NCBI GenBank assembly: GCA_963921195.1
Contig: OY992537.1
Location: forward strand, 175,539,021 to 175,603,020
Length of the DNA stretch: 64,000 nt
Reading direction: 5' to 3'
DNA from: Pegoplata infirma
Lineage: Eukaryota; Arthropoda; Insecta; Diptera; Anthomyiidae
The translations under genes and the position numbers were made by a program. Below the pieces are notes generated by a model. That model was not told where the DNA came from, made no database searches, and saw only the letters and a list, made by a program, of their open reading frames with translations. Shown piece after piece: positions 56,983 to 64,000 of this stretch (position 1 is the first letter of the stretch; the number at the start of each line of letters is the position of its first letter).

Positions 56983-58098
56983 ATGTTTGCGCGTTTTAAA
57001 GAGCAGTGGGAAAATATAAAAGACAAACCGTACAGTCTTGGCATATAAGATGAGGAAGTGGCAGGCAACATACCAGCTCATGTCCAAACTGCCATCAAGT
57101 TGTTTTGTTGGGCTCAAATAAAAGAAAAGCAACCCAGAGACGACTACAAGGAGTTTCTTGAAATTGTTTTATTATACCTTGGCGAAAATATTCCTAATAA
57201 GCATTTTAGCCCACCAGGACCCATCAGTCATGCTCGATGGATGGCAAAAGGCATATATTGCCTAAAAATGTTTTTGTTCCGAAAATATATCGGTTTGGCC
57301 AAAAAAGAATTAAATGCACTTCTTGATGTGACCGTTTTCATCATAACAATTTACGTAAAAGCTTGGTTTAGCGCTACCAAAGCAATAGAAGCTCCAAATA
57401 ATGATTTGAATTTTTTGAAAGCGATTGCCAATTATGCTTCAATTGATAAGATTCTGTCGCAACGATTGGTCAAGAGATTCTGTGGACATCTCTGGTATCT
57501 CAGTGGCGAAGCTGTTGCCCTCGCACTATTTGATCCGAATATCTCTTGTGAAATAAAACGAAAAATGTCGAATGCAATTCGTACATTTGAAGAAGAGAAA
57601 GAGGAGTTGGAGGAAGAGTTATCTGACGATGAGATGGACGAATCGTCTAACGAATATGATATCGGGGAAGAAGATGCCTCAGAGGATAGCGGCGACAGTG
57701 GCAACAAGGATTGTAATCCTCCAGTACATGTTGTTGGATTCGAAGGTGTGAAAAGAATTAAAATGGCATCGAAACAAGTGAATCAAGAACTCATGAAAAC
57801 TGATTTAAGCCACTACGTCACACCTGAGACTCCAAAATTTTTTGCACGCTTCGGAATAACAACAAATTTCATTGCTTCCGATCCAAATACTTGGGAAAAT
57901 CGTCAGGACTACCAGCGAGCGCTGCAAATATTACGTAAATTACATGTTGTCAACGACGCTGCCGAAAGAGGCGTAAAATTAATAGAAGACTATAACATCG
58001 TGTTGTGCCGTAACGAGGAGGAAAAAATAGTTTTGCTTCAGGTCGTGGCCGAAAATCGGAAACAATATCCATCACACGATAAAAATAAATTAATTTGA
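56983..58098 (+). CDS. Unrecognised 346-codon protein in the hAT-type composite, one in-frame stop
   Basis: An uninterrupted frame runs 57049-58098. An in-frame ATG at 56983 (MFARFKEQWENIKDK) is separated from it by a single TAA at 57046-57048, so the gene probably began at or before 56983 and has one nonsense mutation, or a later start is used. No BED finger, DDE triad or hAT dimerisation motif is recognised. Visible parts: QPRDDYKEFLEIVLLYLG, a conserved-looking PGPISHARWMAKGIYCLKMF, the hydrophobic stretch LDVTVFIITIYVKAWF, FCGHLWYLSGEAVALALFD, a strongly acidic linker (about residues 179-217 from 57058), a basic KRIKMAS patch, and VNDAAERGVKLIEDYN near the C terminus. My impression, unverified, is of a family of uncharacterised arthropod and cnidarian proteins. 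It could be an element-encoded accessory protein, a diverged transposase half or a captured gene. The coding-like codon use and near intact frame contrast with the surroundings. Confidence 0.7.
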
Positions 58099-58159
58099 TT
58101 TATAGTTATATTATTTATCATTTTTTATTATTTTCAAGTTAAAAAAAAATATTTTTTTA

Positions 58160-61100
58160 CACACAGAAAACAGATTCAGTTGCAACAACCGAATTGTTTG
58201 CCAACTGATTTTTTGCGGTTACAACAACTATCACTCAATTCAGTTGCCTCTACCGGTAAATTCTATCATAAGCACCGAATATTTTTATGTTAAAATTGAC
58301 ATTGGTTGGAGTGATCGAATTTTAAAAAGCGTTATATGGTGGCCCCAATCAATATTTTTTATACACTGTTTCCATACAAATAAAATTTTTATTATTTTTT
58401 TTTTTTAACAATTTTATTAAATAAAAATATATAAAATTTTAAAGTGAAATAAGTACATCTAATACAATAAATAAATTAGTAATCAGACGATAATTATTAC
58501 TACTAAAAAATATAAGAGAATTTTTCTATAAAAAAATTGTCGGAATGTGAGAATTTTTCTAATGAAAAAAATCTGAGAACTTTTCTTAAGAACAAATCAG
58601 AGAATTTTTCTAAAAAAAATATATCAGAATCTAAGAATTTTCTCACTGAAAAAATTTAAAAAAGTCTCAGATTCTGAGACATTTTGTTCTAAAGAAAGAG
58701 TCTCAGAATATACGCTATTTTTTTCTCTATAAAAAGGTCTAATTTTTTCAGTAGAAAAAGTCTCAGATTCTCAAACTTTTTTCTATAAAAAAGTACTCAG
58801 GTTATAAGACATTCTTCCTATAGAAAAAATCTCAGAATCTGAGAAATTTTAACTATAGAAAAGTCCCAGATTCTGAGACATTTTTACCATAGAAAATTTT
58901 CAGATTCTGAAATATTTTTTCTATAGAAAAAGTCTCAGATTCTAAAACATTTTTTCTATAGAAAAAGTCTCAGATTCTGATTTGAAATGAAAAATCATGA
59001 AATTTTTTCTATAGATGACATTACTTCTATAGAAAAAGTCTTTGATTCTGAGACATTTTTCTCACAGAAAAAGTTTCAGATTCTGAGACATTTTTGGCTA
59101 GAAAAGTCTTAGATTATGAGACATTTTTTCTATAGAAAAAGTCTCAGATTCTGAGATATTTTTCCTATAGAGACATTTTTTCAATAGACATTTTTTCTAT
59201 AGAAAAATTTTCAGATTCTGAGACATTTTTTCTATAGAAAGTCTTAGATTTTGAGACATGTCTCAGATTCTGAGACATTTTTTTCAATAGAAAAAGTCTT
59301 AGATTTTGAGACATTTTTTCTATAGACAAAGTTTTAGATTCTGAGACATTTTTGATATAGAAAAAGTTTCAGATTCTGAGACATTTTTTCTATAGAAAAA
59401 GTCTTAGATTCTGAGACATTTTTTCTATAGAAAAAGTCTCAGATTCTGAGACATTTTTTCTATAGATAAAGTCTCAGATTCCGAAACATTTATTCTATAG
59501 AAAAAGTCTCAGATTCTGAGATATTTTTTCTATAGAAAAAGTCTCAGATTCTGAGACATTTTTTCTATAGAAAAAGTCTCAGATTCTGAGACATTTTTTC
59601 TATACAAAAAGTCTCAGATTCTGAGACATTTTTTCTATAGAAAAAGTCTCAGATTCTGAGACATTTTTTCTATAGATAAAGTCTCAGATTCTAAAACATT
59701 TTTTCTATAGAAAAAGTCTCAGATTCTGTGACATTTTTTCTATAGAAAAAGTCTCAGATTCTGAGACATTTTTTCTATAGAAAAAGTCTCAAATTCTGAG
59801 ACATTTTTTCTATAGAAAAAGTCTCAGATTCTGAGACATTTTTCTATAGAAAAAGTTTCAGATTCTGAGACATTTTTTCTATAGAAAAAGTCTCAGATTC
59901 TGAGACATTTTTTCTATAGAAAAAGTCTCAGATTCTGAGATATTTTTTCTATAGAAAAAATCTCAGATTCTGAGACATTTTTTCTATAGAAAAAGTCTTA
60001 GTTTTCTATAGAAAAAATCTCAGATTCTGAGACATTTTTTCTATAGAAAAAATTTCAGATTCTGAGACATTTTTTCTATAGAGGAGTCTCAGATTCTGTG
60101 ACATTTTTTCCATAGAAAAAGTCTCAGATTCTGAGACATATTTTCTATAGAAAAAGTATTAGATCCTGAGACATTTTTTCTATAGAAAAAGTCTCAGATT
60201 CTGAGACATTTTTTCCATAGAAAAAGTCTCAGATTCTGAGACATTTTTTCTATAGAAAAGTGTCAGATTCTGAGACATTTTTTTCTATAAAAAAAATCTC
60301 AGATTCTGAGACATTTTTTCTATAGAAAAAATCTCAGATTCTGAGACATTTTTTCTATAAAAGAGTCTCAGATTCTGAGACATTTTTTCCATAGAAAAAG
60401 TCTCAGATTCTGAGACATTTTTTCTATAGAAAAAGTCTCAGATCCTGAGACATTTTTTCTATAGAAAAAGTCTCAGATTCTGAGACATTTTTTCTATAGA
60501 AAAGTCTCAGATTCTGATACATTTTTTCTATAGAAAAAGTCTCAGATTTTGAGACATTTTTTCTATAGAAAAAACCTCAGATTCTGAGACATTTTTTCTA
60601 TAGAAAAAATCTCAGATTCTGAAACATTTTTTCTATAGAAGAGTCTCAGATTCTGAGACATTTTTTCCATAAAAAAAGTCTCAGATTCTGAGACATTTTT
60701 TCTATAGAAAAAGTCTCAGATTGTGAGACATTTTTTCTATAGAAAAAGTCTCAGATTCTGAGACATTTTTTCTATAGAAAAAGTCTCAGATTCTGGGACA
60801 TTTTTTCTATAGAAAAAGTCTCATATTCCGAGAAATTTTTTCTATAGAAAAAGTCTCAGATTCTGAGACATTTTTTGTATAGAAAAAGTCTCAGATTCCG
60901 AGACATTTTTTCTATAGAAAAAGTGTCCGATTTTAGACATTTTTTCTATAGAAAAAGTCTCAGATTCTGAGACATTTTTTCTATAGAAAAAGTCTCATAT
61001 TCTGAGACATTTTCCTGTCGAAAATTCTCAGATTCTGAGACATTTTTAATTCTAAGAAGTCTCAGATTCTGAAATGCGTTTCAATTTAATCGAAAGCTGC

Positions 61101-61880
61101 TAATAAATGGAGAATAATTTTGTTGTAAAATGAATACCCGGCTGACTGCCAATATAAATATGATGATTTTAAGGACCTCTCCCTTGAGTAAATGCTGTTC
61201 CAGATACCTCATTTGTTGTGAAATTTTAAAGATCCATTAGTATCAATAATAAGGCTCAGTTTTAGATTCCTATAAAAAGCCTGCGTATCACACATGTGCA
61301 CATAAAATCTATATTGATTTGTTGATGTAAAGCTGTCCACAAAAAGCATATTGAGGGAAATTTCACGGGAATTGTAGACCAAGAAACTGCAATGTAAAAT
61401 AGTTTGTGTATCAAATACATAAATGCTATGTTTTATATTTATTAAAATACTTACATGAATATTCGATTATTTTTGAAGTTTTATTTGATGAACGTCTTTT
61501 TAAATTAATTAATTTTGTAGATTTTTATGAAAATTACATTTTTATTTTTTTATTGAATATATTTTTTTTTTTGACATTCCAAATGCAGGGAACGGAAAAT
61601 ATTTTCTTGTAACAAATTGATGACTTTTGTGATCAATAAAATTTTTTTAACAGTTGTGCTAGCTAATTATTTTAATAACGATTTTTAAAATTGGTGTTAG
61701 TTAAGTCAACTGATAATTTTATTGTTAGGACATTCATTTTGTTAAAATGCAATTCCTTCGGTTATTATAATAGTTTAACACTTTTAGTTAAAGAAATTTT
61801 ACAATTACAAATGAATTAGTATTTTAGTAATCGACTTTTTATAGTCTTAATTGTTTTCCAACTAACTTGTTTTCTGTGTG
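58160..61880. mobile_element. TA-TSD element, CACACAGAAAACA ends, enclosing the minisatellite
   Basis: CACACAGAAAACAGATTC and GTTTTCTGTGTG with TA at 58158-58159 and 61881-61882. Near the left end are CAGTTGCAACAACCGAATTG-like motifs; near the right, TAGTTAAGTCAACTGATAA. The centre is the 35-bp array (58500-61075) followed by about 500 bp with no recognised content. It lies within 55230-63029, just after the stop of the 346-codon frame. Confidence 0.7.
58500..61075. repeat. 35-bp minisatellite of two alternating palindromes
   Basis: The unit is GTCTCAGATTCTGAGAC (17-bp palindrome around a central T) plus ATTTTTTCTATAGAAAAA (containing the palindrome TTTTTCTATAGAAAAA). Roughly 55-70 copies: divergent at the left edge (58500-59090), highly uniform in the middle (59380-60900), divergent again at the right. 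Occasional half units show slippage. No coding. Confidence 0.95.
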
Positions 61881-61954
61881 TACGCTTAACAAAAGTTACT
61901 ATTAAATTACAAATTAAAGACCTCGGATTTCTCGATAAAATAAATAAAAAAATT

Positions 61955-63029
61955 GTGGGGAAACACCTTGAAGATAGAGGGTAGGTATGTTTGAAGAAAA
62001 TGTTTTGGCTAAAAAAATATGTGGGCAGGTCATACATTTGACTTCTCTACATACATTACTAATTTAGTTTTCCCCAGGGGAGCACCCCTACAAAGTGGAA
62101 ATACGGCGTAGGTATGTTCAGAAAAAATGTAGGGGGCAAAAATTAATGGGGGTCAGTCTGCATTTACCGTTCCTAAAAGGCAGAATGGGAGCGGTAGGCG
62201 CAGATTTTATAAAAAAAAAATTAAAAAATAAAAAAAATGTGTGGGGACACCCTTAAGGCTTTAAAATAGAGGGTAGGTTTGTTTGGGGAAAATGTTGGGG
62301 CTGAAAAAAATATTGGGGGTCGGTCACACATTTAACTTCTCTAGGGTCACCCCTGCGATAGTTAGAGCGGTGAGAGCAAGTTTTACAAAAATGTCATTTT
62401 GTGTGGGATACCCCTTAGGAATTGGAGATATGGAATTGGTATGTTTAGAAGAAGTGTTGGGGGCTAAAAATTAATGGGGTTTGGTCTTGATAATGACCCC
62501 CCTAGGAGGCACCATTGGACCGGTAGGAGCTGATTTAATATGACAATTTAAGAAAAAATAAAAAAATGTATGGGGACCACCCTAAGGATTGAAGATAGGG
62601 GGTAGGTATGTTCTAAGAAAACGTTGGGGTTGAAAAAATATTGGGGGTCGGTCATACATTTGATTCCTCTAGGGTGACTTCTAGGACAGCTAGAGCGGTA
62701 GGAGCAAGATTTTTTAAAAATTGAACCTTTGTATGGGACCCCCCTTAGGGGTTGGAGATAGGGCTTAGGTATGTTTGGCAAAAGTGTTCAAGGGGAAAAA
62801 ATAATGGGGGCCGGTCTCACATTTGACCCCTCTAGGAGCAAAACCAGGGGAGTTTTGGGCCTTTTTGTGGATTTTTTCCCCTCTACGCCCAACTTTGACC
62901 CCGATGAGCGACCCCTAGATCCTATCCGATCTGCCCCATTTTTTGGCCCATGCATTTTTTTTACGAACCTCACAAAATAAGCGGTTCTAGCGTGTCGAAA
63001 TCGAAAACTCGTGCACTATCCCACCCCTA
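61955..63029. repeat. Right long terminal inverted repeat with an extra inner unit
   Basis: 62064-63029 is the inverse of the left repeat, including GGGGTCGGTCACACATTT units. A further partial unit (TAGAGGGTAGGTATGTTTG, 61975-62050) lies inside it and has no partner on the left side, where the TTTCTGTAA block begins. Confidence 0.75.
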
Positions 63030-63290
63030 ATGCATATGCTCGTCATATGACAAGATTGGGTTTCTTATAAGACTTCGCTGTACCTTGTCTTGAGGATCAG
63101 TATACAACAGAACACTACTCATGTTGTTGTTCGAAGTTCTCAAGAGCTAGGCTGCTGATAATGCGTTCTGATATTCTGGCAATGGACATGGTCCACGGAA
63201 TTCCCTTGTCTGATGTTCTCAAGTTTGTGAAAGCCATTACGCACGTCTCCGAAACAGAAAATGCAAATTTCTTTATTTGTGTCCGCAATT

Positions 63291-64000
63291 ACAGGTCATG
63301 TTGGTAACCCTTGCGAAATAATGTAAGAAACAAAAAAAAAAGTGAAAGAAAAAATGAGGTGAGGTTGAGATTGTAGATAGAATTGTAGTGTTAGAAACTG
63401 TCAAAATTTATTCTGTAGAAACTATAAATATTCACATATATAAAAAACAATTTCCATTAACAAAACAAACCGACATTTAAAATCCTACTGATGATAACAC
63501 TAACTGGAGTGTTTGAAACCGGTATGGGAATACCAGAAATGTCTATAATTTTTAGAAATTCATTTTTTTTTCTGCCTTTTTTTAACTTAAACCCTTATTA
63601 TAAAATTACTATCATATACAAATTTCATTATGGAGGGTCCTCATCGATTCGGTCAAGACGAATTTAACTTCTTTAACTTCACATCGCTAGAGCTTTCTGT
63701 ACCTTCGTGATAAAGGTTTTTTTTCGTCATAAATGCAGAGAACCAGTCAATAATTTCATACTTGCAATACAAACTCTTTATCTAGGAATGCTTCATTATC
63801 TGGCGGTAAACAGGACAACATCGTTTTGTAAACAGGACAACATCGTTCTTACTAGGAATCATTCCATGACCACAGTCCTTTCATATTTATTTGGTTTGAT
63901 CTTAAATTCACGCACAACCAAATTTTAACTATGTAAATATTTTCCATTTTCATGTTTTTTGAGAGATTTATGAAAATACAGGGAAGGTTGTTTTTATGGG
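63291..64000. other. Right-edge spacer
   Basis: 63625-63690 has a dispersed-repeat end (ATGGAGGGTCCTCATCGATT, GACGAATTTAAC). GTACCTTCGTGATAAAGG at 63699 matches a phrase of the main LINE inverted, too short to call. The rest shows nothing recognised. Confidence 0.4.

Larger units (their letters stand above)
55230..63029. mobile_element. 7.8-kb hAT-type composite with long terminal inverted repeats
   Basis: It begins TAAGGGTGGGATAGTG and ends CACTATCCCACCCCTA, with a perfect 8-bp TSD ATGCATAT (55222-55229, 63030-63037). The ends are typical hAT (TAGGGGTGGG-like). Inverted repeats of about 0.97 kb (55230-56206 and 62064-63029) are made of roughly 170-bp CCGACCC units. Between them lie a motif-rich block (56240-56975), an unrecognised 346-codon frame (56983-58098) and a nested TA-TSD element with a minisatellite (58160-61880). 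It is far longer than the MITEs around it and the only hAT-type copy here with a substantial frame. Confidence 0.85.
54664..63290 (+). pseudogene. Fragment of a different R1-type LINE, split by the hAT-type composite
   Basis: 54692 onward reads MLKIALGITGAMITTPVAAL, like the ITGALRTTPTAALE segment of R1-type RT tails; about 55100-55200 gives FQTEVFFYLDVATWIVKIYE then NILSQ, resembling the RNase H AEVFAI...SDSQ region; 63150-63240 gives MDMVHGIPLSDVLKFVKAI, like a C terminus. Stops interrupt it. 55230-63029 is the inserted element. Identification rests on short motifs. Confidence 0.5.

Noticed and set aside
58500..61075. CRISPR-like regular repeat pattern
   Set aside because: No unique spacers: every base of the 35-bp period is repeated, and the context is a eukaryotic element.

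Overview
This window looks like AT-rich, gene-poor heterochromatin of a fly. The guess of a calyptrate dipteran rests on an interspersed repeat with CCCTCCACAATG, CCGTCCGTCTGTCTGTCTGT and GGCCGAAT-type ends, and on a LOA/R1-type LINE with a C-terminal RNase H; this is inference. I see no convincing single-copy host gene. Almost everything that can be explained is a transposable element, often nested two to four deep, and many boundaries are fixed by target-site duplications (TSDs) read directly from the sequence.

Layout. 1-3.0 kb: a foldback repeat with three nested TA-TSD elements, one a 618-bp palindrome. 3.4-6.5 kb: a GAGGCATTCC-ended foldback holding two hAT-type elements. 6.8-11 kb: TA-TSD elements rich in TTTTAC/GTAAAA motifs, plus the interspersed repeat. 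12.2-18.6 kb: a nest in which the interspersed repeat was hit by a foldback and by a hAT-type element, which contains a second hAT-like element, which contains a Transib-type element (ends CACAGTG). 18.6-28 kb: a tRNA-like sequence, a lone Transib end, a CCGACCC tandem array, more foldback and hAT copies, two related elements with tRNA-like boxes, and TA-TSD elements. 28.3-34.1 kb: the main LINE, carrying endonuclease, reverse transcriptase and RNase H but split and partly duplicated. 35-43.5 kb: foldbacks and hAT-type elements with CCCGGGATT motif arrays. 44-54.7 kb: at least four decayed LINE copies on both strands, interrupted by hAT, TA-TSD and Transib insertions. 55.2-63.0 kb: a 7.8-kb hAT-type composite with about 1-kb inverted repeats, carrying a 346-codon unrecognised reading frame (one in-frame stop near its start) and a 2.5-kb minisatellite built from two palindromes.

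The most interesting signals are: (1) Transib-type insertions with RSS-heptamer ends and 5-bp TSDs, one exactly CGACG; (2) the 7.8-kb hAT-type composite and its unrecognised acidic protein; (3) a recurring architecture in which unrelated TIR classes (hAT 8-bp TSD, TA-TSD, foldback) each carry family-specific arrays of very short motifs next to their ends; (4) the same roughly 170-bp CCGACCC unit occurring inside both the hAT-type composite and a foldback family.
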